A DNA stretch of 64,000 bases from an uncultured Bacteroidota bacterium (GCA_903850915.1 CAINMV010000037.1:1-64000); one strand, 5' to 3'. Positions 23,913-33,712 are shown, counted from the first letter of the stretch. The notes: generated by a model not told the origin, from the sequence alone. Made by a program: numbers and translations.

Positions 23913-25628
23913 TTATCTAATTAAAATTAATTTACCTCGTTTATCGCCTGATTTTTCTCCATGCAGTAAATAATAATAATTCCCTGCTAACAATTGGTTG
24001 CCATTGCCATCATTACCATCCCAAATTATTTGAAATTTACCTTCATTAATTACATTATCATCCAACAACGCACGTACCTTTTTTCCTTCTTCGTTATAAA
24101 TTGTCAAATTCATTGATTCAGTGTTCGAAATTGAAAACTCTATTTTAGTGCTTTCATGAAATGGATTTGGTGAAATTAATTCATCAGCATAATCACTATT
24201 CCAAATAATAGGTATACCTGTTGAAACAGAATCATAGCAATTTTTAATAGCAATAAAATAGGTTGCTGAAATATCTTTATTGTGTCTTGACCCATTCTCA
24301 TTGGCGGCTTTGTAGGCGCGCACATATTCGACCTTAACGCCTGTTCCACTAACCGTAACCCTTATATGTCCGGAGTTAGGAAGAATTTGACCTTGAAAAT
24401 AACCATACGTTGCTGCTTGAGATGCGTTTGAAAAGTTCGGATGACTTGGTTGAGGTGACTCTTGGTAAATAAGGCAATCTTTTTGCTGCTTGCCAAAAAA
24501 GTGATCATGCCCATGAAAGAATATGGTGACACGATTTTCAGTAAGTAAATCTTTGATAGGCTTGTACCAACCTGGACGATTTACTGTAAATCCGTATGTT
24601 CCATTTAAATTTTTCCCACCCCATTCATACAAATCAGCAAATTCTACTCCGCCCCGGCCATCAGGATCACCGCCTATGATTTGATGAGAAAATACAAACT
24701 TAAATTTAGCAGTGCTTTTTTCAAGAGTGTATCGAAGCCAATCATATTGAACCTTTCCAAGGGTCCAACGCCAACCATTTAATGAGTCGGGCTTTACATT
24801 TGTATACCAATATGGATCGAGCACAATATACAACGCATCGCCCCATTGCCAAGAGTAGTAATTTTCACGCTGGCCAACATATTTATGATTGGTTGTATCT
24901 CCACTATAAAAATTATCGGGTGAAGGATTTAAGAAATATTTTTTACGTTCTTCCGTATCCCAAACTCCAATATTGTTTGCTGTGCCATTCAGATACCATC
25001 CTGCCTCGCCTTCATGATTTCCAAGGGCAATAAAAAGTGGCACCGAATGTGATGACGTTTCATAGTAGGAACGTAATAAATTGCAACGATAAGGAATGGT
25101 ATCGTGGGGGACCACTTTTGCAGTTGTTTGTAATTTGTCCGTCATTAGAAAGTCACCCAAATCAATCATAAAATCAGGTGCATCTTCCAGCTGATTTTTG
25201 AGGCATCGCTTATAAACCGCCGTATCTGTTTGCTCATCTAAATGAGGATCTGCTTGTACTATAAAAGTATAGGTAGAACCCAGGCTTCTTTGTGTTTGAA
25301 AACAATATTCCGGCTGATTATATATTACACTTGTACCTGGCTTACGATAATTTAATTTATAAACGTATTTTGTGTTTGCTTGCAATCCCGAAATTACAAA
25401 TTCAGCGGGTACACTATCTGCAAAAGTTTGCCATGTTGTTTGGTTAGAATATACGCCTGAGGTAGTACCATATTGAATTTGAGCTTCTGTCGAATCTTTA
25501 AAAATAACTTGCACAGTAATGCTTTTATCTGTTGGTCGTCCAAGTAATTCGGTATGAATAAAAGTTTGGGCATTCGAAATACAAGATATTTCGAATAGAA
25601 AAATAACAAGAAATTTACTAAAGCTCAT
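23913..25628 (-). CDS. Secreted purple-acid-phosphatase-like metallophosphoesterase, T9SS client (copy 2)
   Basis: Signal peptide about 1-20; an N-terminal fibronectin-III-like PAP domain (about 22-110, with NTKYVYKLNYR); then the calcineurin-like phosphoesterase domain with DPH (DxH), DLGDF, GNHEGE, FSHQ and GHDHF, so both metal sites look complete. Such enzymes hydrolyse phosphomonoesters or diesters with two metals. The C-terminus from about 490 (SPNPFHESTKIEF ... IWDGNDGNGN) is a FlgD-like type A sorting domain. It is a close paralogue of the next gene upstream (18-base gap). Substrate unknown. Confidence 0.88.
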   Translation of the reverse strand: MSFSKFLVIFLFEISCISNAQTFIHTELLGRPTDKSITVQVIFKDSTEAQIQYGTTSGVYSNQTTWQTFADSVPAEFVISGLQANTKYVYKLNYRKPGTSVIYNQPEYCFQTQRSLGSTYTFIVQADPHLDEQTDTAVYKRCLKNQLEDAPDFMIDLGDFLMTDKLQTTAKVVPHDTIPYRCNLLRSYYETSSHSVPLFIALGNHEGEAGWYLNGTANNIGVWDTEERKKYFLNPSPDNFYSGDTTNHKYVGQRENYYSWQWGDALYIVLDPYWYTNVKPDSLNGWRWTLGKVQYDWLRYTLEKSTAKFKFVFSHQIIGGDPDGRGGVEFADLYEWGGKNLNGTYGFTVNRPGWYKPIKDLLTENRVTIFFHGHDHFFGKQQKDCLIYQESPQPSHPNFSNASQAATYGYFQGQILPNSGHIRVTVSGTGVKVEYVRAYKAANENGSRHNKDISATYFIAIKNCYDSVSTGIPIIWNSDYADELISPNPFHESTKIEFSISNTESMNLTIYNEEGKKVRALLDDNVINEGKFQIIWDGNDGNGNQLLAGNYYYLLHGEKSGDKRGKLILIR

Positions 25629-25646
25629 TGGTGTTGTAGCAGCGTA

Positions 25647-27317
25647 TTAATTGTGGTTTATAATTATTTTTTTAGATATCCGACCCGCATCAGTTTCTAC
25701 CGTAATTAAATATATGCCATTCGGAATTAGGCTAACATCAATAATATCTGAAGTTGATTTCGTAATTTTCTGTCCTAATAAATTACTCATTGTCGCTTCC
25801 TTTAAAGTTAAATCATCCGATATTTTAATGTAAATTTTCTCGTTGCCCGGATTTGGAAAAACCCTAACATTGTTATTGTTAAACTTCGAGTCGATTCCTG
25901 TTGATGCACAAGTGCCTATGGTATAAGAAAAAGCCACTTCTCCATTTTTATGGATGCCACTTAGTGTGTCGGCAGGCAAATAAGAGCGAACATAATCTAC
26001 TTTTATACATGACGGAGTAATATTAACTCGAATATGGCCGGTACCATCCAATGTATCTGAAACATAGGCATCTGCGTTAGCGAGCATTCCAATTTCATAG
26101 GTGGAATCGCTTGGCATAGGTACAGCTTGATAAACAATATTATCCATTACCTCATGCGCGAAAACATGATCGTGCCCCTGGAAAAATATGTTGACGCCGT
26201 TGTCGACAAATAACTTATGAATTGGCTTTGTCCATCCCGGACGTTTCGTTGGAAAGCTATAGGTAGTTCCCTTGTTACCATCGTAGCCGCCCCATTCAAA
26301 TAGCTTCGCATTGGTAACACCTCCGCGTCCTTGTCCACGAATATGATGGGCAAAGACAAATTTATATTTGGCACTGCTTCCTTCTAATGTATATTTCAAC
26401 CAATCATATTGTGGCTTTCCAAGTGTCCAATCCCAATTTGTTGGCTTAGCTGATGTATCGCATTGATCTCGATAAACATCCAACACCACAAATAAAGCAT
26501 CTCCCCATGTCCATGCATAATAATTCTCAGGATTGCCAATACCATAAGATTCCAAATCAGTATTGCCGGTGTAAAAACCATTGGGATAAGGATTTGGATA
26601 ATAGTATTTCCTCCATTGTGTGGCCCAAACACATAAATTATTACCCGGATTTTGAGCATAATAATAATCATTTTCACCTTCATGATTTCCTAAGCAAACA
26701 TAAAAAGGAATTGAATGACAGATGCTACCAAGGAATGGCCGGTAATCTTTATGTAAGGAGTCTAATTCTGCTGAGGTAATTGTAAATGGATTGTGATCAT
26801 CGCCAAAAATATCACCTAAGGAAAGCATAAAATCAGGTTTGTCTTTCGCTTCATTATTTAATGTGTTCTGATACATACTTTTTACCCCTTTTTTATCATA
26901 AAGATGTTCATCAGCCTCTATAGTAAACGTAAAGGAGGAACCTTTGGCTCTTTGGGTGTAAAAGGAGTATTCAGGGCTGGGCGTGAATGTAGTAGCTGAA
27001 ATGGTTTTCGATTGAACTCGATAATAGTACTTTGTGTTTGCTGCCAGATTATGTAAGTCAATCTCATCTGGCTTATTGGCCTGATTGTAATATTGGGAAG
27101 TGGCTTGCGTATAATTTCCAGATGCTTTTCCGTACTCGAGGTAATAAACCATATTTTGATTGAAAAGAATACTCGCGGTGATTGATGTATCCGTAGGTCT
27201 TCCTAAAATTATAGATCTAGTTTGGGAGAAAACAACACCATGATACCCGAAAATGAGTAATATAAGTGTGTAAAAACGTAATAAAAATAGGTGTTTGTAA
27301 ATTTGCATTCGATACAT
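25647..27317 (-). CDS. Secreted purple-acid-phosphatase-like metallophosphoesterase, T9SS client (copy 1)
   Basis: It has the same plan as the downstream paralogue: signal peptide (about 4-32), fibronectin-III-like PAP domain (NTKYYYRVQSK), and phosphoesterase motifs EADEHL, SLGDI, GNHEGE, FAHHIRG and GHDHVF. The sorting domain at the end (VRVFPNPGNEKIYIKI) is the short standard form instead of the FlgD-like form of the other copy. The first ATG (27317) is used; a second at 27308 is equally possible. It opens the lower part of the operon after a 104-base AT-rich gap, so it may have its own promoter. Enzyme class firm, substrate unknown. Confidence 0.88.
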   Translation of the reverse strand: MYRMQIYKHLFLLRFYTLILLIFGYHGVVFSQTRSIILGRPTDTSITASILFNQNMVYYLEYGKASGNYTQATSQYYNQANKPDEIDLHNLAANTKYYYRVQSKTISATTFTPSPEYSFYTQRAKGSSFTFTIEADEHLYDKKGVKSMYQNTLNNEAKDKPDFMLSLGDIFGDDHNPFTITSAELDSLHKDYRPFLGSICHSIPFYVCLGNHEGENDYYYAQNPGNNLCVWATQWRKYYYPNPYPNGFYTGNTDLESYGIGNPENYYAWTWGDALFVVLDVYRDQCDTSAKPTNWDWTLGKPQYDWLKYTLEGSSAKYKFVFAHHIRGQGRGGVTNAKLFEWGGYDGNKGTTYSFPTKRPGWTKPIHKLFVDNGVNIFFQGHDHVFAHEVMDNIVYQAVPMPSDSTYEIGMLANADAYVSDTLDGTGHIRVNITPSCIKVDYVRSYLPADTLSGIHKNGEVAFSYTIGTCASTGIDSKFNNNNVRVFPNPGNEKIYIKISDDLTLKEATMSNLLGQKITKSTSDIIDVSLIPNGIYLITVETDAGRISKKIIINHN

Positions 27318-27421
27318 AAAAGTCGTTTAAAATTAACACTTAAAAATCCTTTTTAAAGCCCTTTTGACTCGAGAATAAAAAAAAGGTTTAATTAGATTTT
27401 AAAAAAACTTTATTGCAATTT

Positions 27422-28039
27422 TTAACCTCTAAAATGAATTTGACAGCCTACCGATTTCGTCTCCTTGACTGGGACTTCCTTGCCTTGAAGTATTGCATCT
27501 ACTGCCTTCTCCACATATTTCTCCTTAACTTTTGAGGGTTCAGCCCCATTATCATCAATTGCCCCATTATATTTTATTACCCAGGCGCCATTGTCCTTCC
27601 ATATCACAAATGCATGAGGCGTTTTTTCGGCTTTAAAGTTTTTGGCCACCATCTGATTCACATCAATGAGATATGGGAAGTTAAACTTTTCTGATCTGGA
27701 TTTCTTCACCATTTTATCAAAAGTATCTTCTTCAAAAATTAGCGTGTCTGTGGAACTGATGGCAAGCAGAGGCACTCCAAGTTTGTTGTATTTTTTGTTT
27801 AGAGCGTTTAGGCGCTTAGGATATAATTTAGCAAAAGGACAATGGTTACAAGTAAAAATAATAATAAATCCCTTAGCGCTTTTATAATCTGACAAAGACA
27901 CCATGTTGCCATCTACATTTTTTAGACTGAAATCAACGACAACACTTTGGTTATGAATTTTAAAACTAGTAAAGAGGGAAAATGTCGCAATTATAAGTAA
28001 TCCTAATTTAGCTTGGATAAGCTTAGTTTTAAATTTCAT
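27422..28039 (-). CDS. Thioredoxin-fold protein, peroxiredoxin-like (AhpC/TSA), exported
   Basis: An N-terminal hydrophobic segment (about 9-27) suggests export or membrane anchoring. The thioredoxin fold carries CNHC (Cys64, Cys67) in FTCNHCPFA. The C-terminal GCQI near residue 200 matches a conserved Cys in this Bacteroidota group (PRX-like, often called thioredoxin family protein). Likely role: periplasmic thiol redox, or reduction of a metal site or peroxide. It overlaps the TlpA-like gene by 4 bases, so the two are translationally coupled, just after a multicopper oxidase gene. That context suggests handling of copper or oxidant stress. Confidence 0.85.
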   Translation of the reverse strand: MKFKTKLIQAKLGLLIIATFSLFTSFKIHNQSVVVDFSLKNVDGNMVSLSDYKSAKGFIIIFTCNHCPFAKLYPKRLNALNKKYNKLGVPLLAISSTDTLIFEEDTFDKMVKKSRSEKFNFPYLIDVNQMVAKNFKAEKTPHAFVIWKDNGAWVIKYNGAIDDNGAEPSKVKEKYVEKAVDAILQGKEVPVKETKSVGCQIHFRG

Positions 28040-28542
28040 GGTAGTAATTTATTTAAAGTTTCAAAATTAAGAGATTCGGCAATTAGCCTTTGGTATTGCC
28101 TTTTGCTATTAATAAATAGCGTGGCCGGAATGGAGCCACTCCAATTTTTATCAATTTGATTAATCCAAGTATCAGCCACTGGCTCGTTTAGGAGAAAAAC
28201 AATTTGTCGGATATTGGTCTTTATTATTAAAGGCGATAATGTTTTCTTATAGTCCTTCTTTAAATCCAAACTAACAAAAATAACTTTTATAGCATCCTTT
28301 TGGTGAGCGTCTGCAAAGCTAACAAAGGCCGGTAGCTCTTGAACACAGGGCGCACACCAGGAAGCAAAAAAATTCACGATATACGTAGTGTCGGATGAAT
28401 TAGTGAACTTTTTTTCTAAATCTTTAAACCGAACAACTTCGATATTTTGCGCAAGGAGCTCAGAAGAAGAAAATAGTATGGAAAGGAAAATACTAAACAA
28501 TAAAAATTGTTTTACGCAGCGAGTACTACCTATGAATATCAT
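28036..28542 (-). CDS. TlpA-like periplasmic thioredoxin
   Basis: A signal segment covers about 11-31 (ending LLAQ), followed by a TlpA/ResA-type thioredoxin domain with active site WCAPC (Cys63, Cys66) in VNFFASWCAPCVQELPAF. It has 168 residues, and the fold's cis-Pro segment SGSIPATLFIN is visible. TlpA-type proteins reduce disulfides in exported proteins, including copper sites before metal insertion. It starts 3 bases after the multicopper oxidase stop and overlaps the next thioredoxin-fold gene by 4 bases, so it may serve the oxidases encoded around it. The partner is inferred. Confidence 0.88.
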   Translation of the reverse strand: MIFIGSTRCVKQFLLFSIFLSILFSSSELLAQNIEVVRFKDLEKKFTNSSDTTYIVNFFASWCAPCVQELPAFVSFADAHQKDAIKVIFVSLDLKKDYKKTLSPLIIKTNIRQIVFLLNEPVADTWINQIDKNWSGSIPATLFINSKRQYQRLIAESLNFETLNKLLP

Positions 28543-28545
28543 AAA

Positions 28546-30309
28546 CTATTCAACAATGAACTTTTTGGTTATTGTTTGCTTAAATTTCTCATCAGTGACT
28601 TGAATTGTATATGTACCTGGTTTAAAATTACGCATATCAATTCCTTCGTTTAATTTAGGCATTGGCATCATATATATCGTGCGGCCCGCAGCATCGAATA
28701 TTTTAATATAATATACTTTGAGCGCTGGGTTAGAAGAGGAAACAAATAACTTGTCTTTCACTGGGTTGGGCGATACCATAAAATCCAAATCAGAATAATT
28801 TTCTTGATTAATACCTGCTGGATTTACCACAACAAAAGAGGCCATCATCCCCTCATCTTCATGGGTAAGGGCATGACAATGATACATATAGGGCCACTTT
28901 GAGTCTGCATAGTCTTCAAATTTTGCTAAGAACGTTACAGAACCACTAATAGGTATCCAAACAACATCTTTCCATCCTTGTTCATAGGTTCTTAAGTTAG
29001 TTCCCATATTTCCACCCGACCTCGAAATGATATGAAATGGAACGTCATGCAAATGAAAAGCGTGTCCAAAAATGTTATTGTTCACGATCGTCCACTTCTC
29101 GACAGCGCCCAAATTTACCGTTTGATTTGTTTTAGTTAAACTAAAGAACGCATTGTCTAAAGAAAATGCTGTTCCTGCTTGACCTCCTGTAATTGTAATG
29201 GTTCTAGATTTACTCACCTCGGCGGTAGTCCAGTAGTTATTTTTAATTAATGTAACAGGAATTAATGTGATTGGATTGGAAGTGGTTGCAACAATATTAA
29301 TTCTTAAAATGTTGAAATTGGTATTGTTGAGTAATCCACCATTGATGGGACCGTTATTGCCTGTTGGATTGCTAGGGTTACCTTCGTTTCCTGGCCATCC
29401 GAAAATATTTTGCCCAGGTGTTAAGGCCTGCAATTCACTAGCTGAGTTATACGCAATCATATCGAGGGTTCCACCTATAGTTGCCTTAGTTAAATCCACT
29501 AGAACTTCGTAACGTTCGCCAGTTTGAACGGCCAAACGAGTTACTGGAATAGGAGCGTCAAGCAATCCATCATCATTAGCAATAACAAAGAACGTACTAT
29601 TGTCACTAAATCCAATATTATATCCCCTCTGAATCTCGCCATTCAAAATTCTCAATCGAACAACCTGTTTGGGTAAATTTAATTGCGCTTTAAGTGTGCC
29701 ATTTACCATCTCGTAATCGCCATAGTTATCTATTAAACTAAAAGCCATTTGATTGCCTGTTAAAAATCGCCTACTTGTTAATGCTAAAGGAATATCGTCA
29801 ATTCCATATTTCCGAGGAATAGGCAATGCATCTTCAGTTGAATCCCGAATAATAATAAAGCCACCTATACCTTTAGTAACATGCTGCTGCGTCATTTCAT
29901 GCAAATGCGGATGATACCACAATGTTGCGGCTTGATTATTAACCTGCCAATAGGGTTGCCAACTCGCACCTGGAGGTATTATCTGATGTGGGCCACCATC
30001 CATTATTGCGGGTAAGTGCATCCCATGCCAATGAATAGTTGTTGAATCATTAAGTTTATTCGTGACATTAAAGTTTACTGCGTCACCTTTTCTCATAATT
30101 ATTGTTGGGCCCCAGAAATTAGATTTATTTACAGCACCTGTAATTGTCTGATTTCCTGTTCTAAATTGCGCGAAGGTGTCTTTTAAGATTAAATTAAATG
30201 TAGTCCCAGAAAGTGTGTCTGGAATCCACAAATTATTGTATTGGGCTAATAGAAAATTAGCCTTGAAAATAATTAAAAAAAATAGAGTGTTTTTTGAAAT
30301 CTTTTTCAT
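28546..30309 (-). CDS. Secreted multicopper oxidase, T9SS client (copy 2)
   Basis: This 587-residue three-cupredoxin oxidase has a signal peptide (about 1-22). All four copper-binding motifs are visible: HWHG (93-96), HPHLH from 133, HAFHLHD, and HCHALTHEDEGM with His477, Cys478, His479, His483 and axial Met488 of the type 1 site. It resembles CotA/CueO/bilirubin-oxidase enzymes that oxidise phenols or metal ions with O2 as acceptor. The C-terminus from about 505 (VSPNPVKDKLFVSS) is a T9SS sorting domain, so it should work at the surface. It is one of two copies flanking a sulfatase. Substrate unknown. Confidence 0.92.
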   Translation of the reverse strand: MKKISKNTLFFLIIFKANFLLAQYNNLWIPDTLSGTTFNLILKDTFAQFRTGNQTITGAVNKSNFWGPTIIMRKGDAVNFNVTNKLNDSTTIHWHGMHLPAIMDGGPHQIIPPGASWQPYWQVNNQAATLWYHPHLHEMTQQHVTKGIGGFIIIRDSTEDALPIPRKYGIDDIPLALTSRRFLTGNQMAFSLIDNYGDYEMVNGTLKAQLNLPKQVVRLRILNGEIQRGYNIGFSDNSTFFVIANDDGLLDAPIPVTRLAVQTGERYEVLVDLTKATIGGTLDMIAYNSASELQALTPGQNIFGWPGNEGNPSNPTGNNGPINGGLLNNTNFNILRINIVATTSNPITLIPVTLIKNNYWTTAEVSKSRTITITGGQAGTAFSLDNAFFSLTKTNQTVNLGAVEKWTIVNNNIFGHAFHLHDVPFHIISRSGGNMGTNLRTYEQGWKDVVWIPISGSVTFLAKFEDYADSKWPYMYHCHALTHEDEGMMASFVVVNPAGINQENYSDLDFMVSPNPVKDKLFVSSSNPALKVYYIKIFDAAGRTIYMMPMPKLNEGIDMRNFKPGTYTIQVTDEKFKQTITKKFIVE

Positions 30310-30352
30310 TGCTTATGATATATTTTTATTCGGATTTTGTAAAAACTAACTC

Positions 30353-31942
30353 CTACTTTTTAATCAGCTTAAGCATTGGATTAATGCCTCCTAACTCCTT
30401 TAAGATGTATATTCCTGGCTGCAAAACAGAGAAGTCGAAAGACTCAATTGCTTGCCCATGATAAATACGCTGGCCTAGGCTATTTAGTAAATCATAGCAG
30501 GCATCCTTATTTTGTGTGTTGATTTTAATTTTTGAAGTTACCGGATTAGGTGAAAATGAAAATGCATATTGGTCTGTTTTCTCCTTTTGAATTCCAACTC
30601 CTGCCTGACAAAACGTTCCAGTTCCCACCAAGGTGGTCATCTCATTACACAAATATAAATAATTTGTGATGTCCTTGGATGTCATGGTTTTCGTTAGTAA
30701 GTTATTAAATTCATTCGGGTCGATGGAAAGATTATAAAACTCTTCTTTGCCGTAATTAAATTTGATGAGTTTGTATTCTAAATTTCGCATTGCTTTACCT
30801 TCATCGGAATCAGGAATTAGCTTAAAAATTTCCGAGAAAGCCCAAGGTCTAGTTGTGGTTGCCTTATTTTTAATAATTGGAACTAAACTTTTTGTATCTA
30901 CAGGTTTGTTGGCTGGAATTTGACTTTGCCAATTGTTGCTTCCCATCAACTCCAATATCGTAGCAAAAAGATCGGCAGTATTTACCAAGGCACTGCTAAC
31001 ACGATTGGGATTTACTACCGAAGGGCCAGAGACGATAAACGGAATATGAATTCCATATTGATAAACCGTTCCTTTGGCTCGACTTGTATCTGGTGTTTGT
31101 GCTGTTCGTGGGGTATTGCCGTTATCTCCAATAAAAATAATATCTGTGCTATCAAATTTATTCATCACGCGCAAGGTGTCGAATAGCCTTCCTATTTCAT
31201 GATCCAAAGCCTGCACCATAGCCTTAAAATATTGCTTCGGATTGTTCTTAATATCCACTGCTGTTCCTGTAAGTGTAGTATACGAATGCAATCCCGCTGG
31301 AGGTAAATGAAGCGGCTCGTGCGGAGCATTAAAAGCAAGCCAAAGAAAGAATTGTTTGGTTCCTTGTCCTTTCAACCATGTTATCGCATTATTTACATTT
31401 TCAGTAGTGGCATAATTGGTAACATTGCTTGAGATTCCATCGGTATATTTCGTCCAATTTGTAAAGCTTGGAAGCTGACCGATGAAGGGTCCTTCAAAAT
31501 GATCGTATCCCATTTTAAGTGGATTCAGTAAATTAGATGCCGGATTGGGCTGATGCAAATGCCACTTCCCGATATCCGCTTTGGCAATATTGGGATTATA
31601 AAGCTTTAACAATCGCGGTATTGTAATTTCTGCTGTATCCAATTGATTGGATCCTCCAGCTCCTCCAACAATACCACCTACGCCCGTTCTAAAACTATAA
31701 CGACCCGTAAGTATTCCTGAACGCGTAGAAGAACATACAGGGTTAGAGGCAGCATTGGTAAATCGTACTCCTTTTTTTAATAATGTTCTAATATTGGGTA
31801 CATCAACAGTATCTCCATGATCTTCATAAAAACCAAAATAATCTGGGCTTAAATCATCAGCGATAATCAATATTGTATTTCTTTGAGCAACAGCATGCAT
31901 GCTATAAACTAAAAAGAGAAGTATTAGAAATCTTTGTGTCAT
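30353..31942 (-). CDS. Secreted sulfatase with atypical CSSTR motif, T9SS client
   Basis: Family S1-type sulfatase fold. Signal peptide about 1-19; metal-binding IIADDLS; then the formylglycine site Cys70-Ser-Ser-Thr-Arg74 followed by SGILTGRYSFRTGVG. The usual consensus is CxPxR, so Pro is replaced by Ser. Further landmarks are GKWHLHQ, HEPLHLP and IFIGDNGN. A sorting domain ends the protein (from about 450, FSPNPVTSKIKI). It should remove sulfate esters at the cell surface if Cys70 is converted. It lies between two multicopper oxidase genes (gaps 54 and 43). No anaerobic or FGE-type maturase is seen in the window. Confidence 0.9.
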   Translation of the reverse strand: MTQRFLILLFLVYSMHAVAQRNTILIIADDLSPDYFGFYEDHGDTVDVPNIRTLLKKGVRFTNAASNPVCSSTRSGILTGRYSFRTGVGGIVGGAGGSNQLDTAEITIPRLLKLYNPNIAKADIGKWHLHQPNPASNLLNPLKMGYDHFEGPFIGQLPSFTNWTKYTDGISSNVTNYATTENVNNAITWLKGQGTKQFFLWLAFNAPHEPLHLPPAGLHSYTTLTGTAVDIKNNPKQYFKAMVQALDHEIGRLFDTLRVMNKFDSTDIIFIGDNGNTPRTAQTPDTSRAKGTVYQYGIHIPFIVSGPSVVNPNRVSSALVNTADLFATILELMGSNNWQSQIPANKPVDTKSLVPIIKNKATTTRPWAFSEIFKLIPDSDEGKAMRNLEYKLIKFNYGKEEFYNLSIDPNEFNNLLTKTMTSKDITNYLYLCNEMTTLVGTGTFCQAGVGIQKEKTDQYAFSFSPNPVTSKIKINTQNKDACYDLLNSLGQRIYHGQAIESFDFSVLQPGIYILKELGGINPMLKLIKK

Positions 31943-31996
31943 ATGTTGTTTTTTAGAGATTTCATCTCTACTCAGTAATGCTCTTTACTTTACAAA

Positions 31997-33712
31997 TTAA
32001 TTTTTAATGAACTTTTTGGTTATTACGTTTTTGGTTTTGTCATCTGTAAGTTGCAGATAATATATACCCGAGGCTAAGCTGCTGATATCAATGCCATTTT
32101 GCAGCACTGGGCTTGGCAACATAAGCATTGTGCGACCAACAGCACTATTAATTTTTATATAATAGGCCTTAATGTCTGTATTTTGAAAAGCAATAAATAA
32201 TTTTTGGTTTGCAGGATTAGGATACAAAGAGAAATCTGTTGTTGGATCATGAGAATCATTGATGCCGTTAGGTGTGTTGCTGGTTACAATAAACTGACCC
32301 ATCATTCCTTCATCTTCGTGTAACGATATATGACAATGGAACATAAAAGGATGAAGGCTATCTGCAAAATCATCAAACTTTGCAATAAATTTTACTACTG
32401 TTGATGTGTTGCCTGTCTTCCCTGGAATAAAAACCACATCCTTCCATCCTGCTTGTGCGGCAACGGGTGCAACACCATTCACTGAAATAATATTAAATTC
32501 AACATCATGGATATGGAATGGATGACCAAAAATAGAAGAGCTAGTGATTTCCCATATCTCTGTATTATTTAAGGGCACTTGATAGTCGTTTTTATTGTAT
32601 TTAAAGAGATGGTGATTTAGCACAAAATAGTTTGGACCAGTGGCTCCGGCGCCGGCACTATCTGTAATGGTTAATTGCCTAGTCACAGTTGCGCTAGCTG
32701 CATTTAATAATGTATTGTTTACCAATGCCGTTGGAATTACATTAATGGGATTATTTGTTGGAGCACCGATGTTTAAGTGTAAGATATTAAAGTCTTTTTT
32801 ACCTAATGCATTTCCAAAAGGGCCTGTAACGAAATTTTCACCACCAGCAACAAAATTTCCTAGAAGTGAATTATACGCTTTTAAATCAACGCTAGTTCCT
32901 GATTGGCCTGAGCAGTTTACTAAAATTTCTACGCGTTCACCGGCATGAATTAAATATTTTGTAACTGACACTGGAGCGTTTAACAATCCACCATCAGAGG
33001 CAATTACATAAAAAGACCGCCCATCGCTAAAGCCTAAATTATACGAACGTTCGATAGCGCCATTTAAAACCCTAAAACGCAACACTTGCGCTGGTACATT
33101 AAATTGTGCTCTTAGCACTCCATTCGTAAGCATACTATCTCCATAAGGAGCCACAGTGAATTGATTTGATGTTGAAAATTTGCGATCTGTAAGTACTAAC
33201 GGAATATCATCAACACCATATTTTCTTGGCAATGGCAATGCCGCCTCAACTTGATCACGAACAATAATTAAACCTCCAATACCTTTTGTTATTTGATCCA
33301 TCGTCATCTCATGCAAATGCGGATGATACCAATAGGTGGCGGCATTATTATTTACGGTCCAATAGGGTTGCCACAATGTTCCTGGAGGAATTACTTGATA
33401 TGGCCCTCCATCCATTACAGCTGGCAAATGCATTCCATGCCAGTGAATTGTAGTTGAATCGTTGGTGCTGTTTTTTACATTCATGTGCACAACATCACCT
33501 TTATTAAGGAATAACGTTGGACCCCAAAACTTATTATTAATACCCCCTGTGATGGTTTGATTACCCGTTTTTACTATTTGTGCAAACGTGTCCTTGATGT
33601 TCAAGTTGAAGGTAGTTCCAGATAACGTGTCAGGAATCCAAAGGGTATTGTATTGAGCATTGACAGAAGTAAAAATGATTAGAAAATTTAGAATAAAAAA
33701 TACTTTTTTCAT
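31997..33712 (-). CDS. Secreted multicopper oxidase, T9SS client (copy 1)
   Basis: It is a paralogue of the oxidase at 28546 with the same opening (YNTLWIPDTLSGTTFNL) and the same copper motifs: HWHGMHLP, YHPHLHEM, HPFHIHD and HCHISLHEDEGMM. I start at the ATG at 33712, which leads directly into a signal peptide (KKVFFILNFLIIFTSVNA); a longer frame would begin with TTG and add 19 poorly placed residues. A T9SS sorting domain starts near YPNPANQKLFIAF. It is first in the run of minus-strand genes for secreted enzymes. The 171 bases upstream probably hold the operon promoter; I see only weak TTTG elements there. Confidence 0.92.
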   Translation of the reverse strand: MKKVFFILNFLIIFTSVNAQYNTLWIPDTLSGTTFNLNIKDTFAQIVKTGNQTITGGINNKFWGPTLFLNKGDVVHMNVKNSTNDSTTIHWHGMHLPAVMDGGPYQVIPPGTLWQPYWTVNNNAATYWYHPHLHEMTMDQITKGIGGLIIVRDQVEAALPLPRKYGVDDIPLVLTDRKFSTSNQFTVAPYGDSMLTNGVLRAQFNVPAQVLRFRVLNGAIERSYNLGFSDGRSFYVIASDGGLLNAPVSVTKYLIHAGERVEILVNCSGQSGTSVDLKAYNSLLGNFVAGGENFVTGPFGNALGKKDFNILHLNIGAPTNNPINVIPTALVNNTLLNAASATVTRQLTITDSAGAGATGPNYFVLNHHLFKYNKNDYQVPLNNTEIWEITSSSIFGHPFHIHDVEFNIISVNGVAPVAAQAGWKDVVFIPGKTGNTSTVVKFIAKFDDFADSLHPFMFHCHISLHEDEGMMGQFIVTSNTPNGINDSHDPTTDFSLYPNPANQKLFIAFQNTDIKAYYIKINSAVGRTMLMLPSPVLQNGIDISSLASGIYYLQLTDDKTKNVITKKFIKN

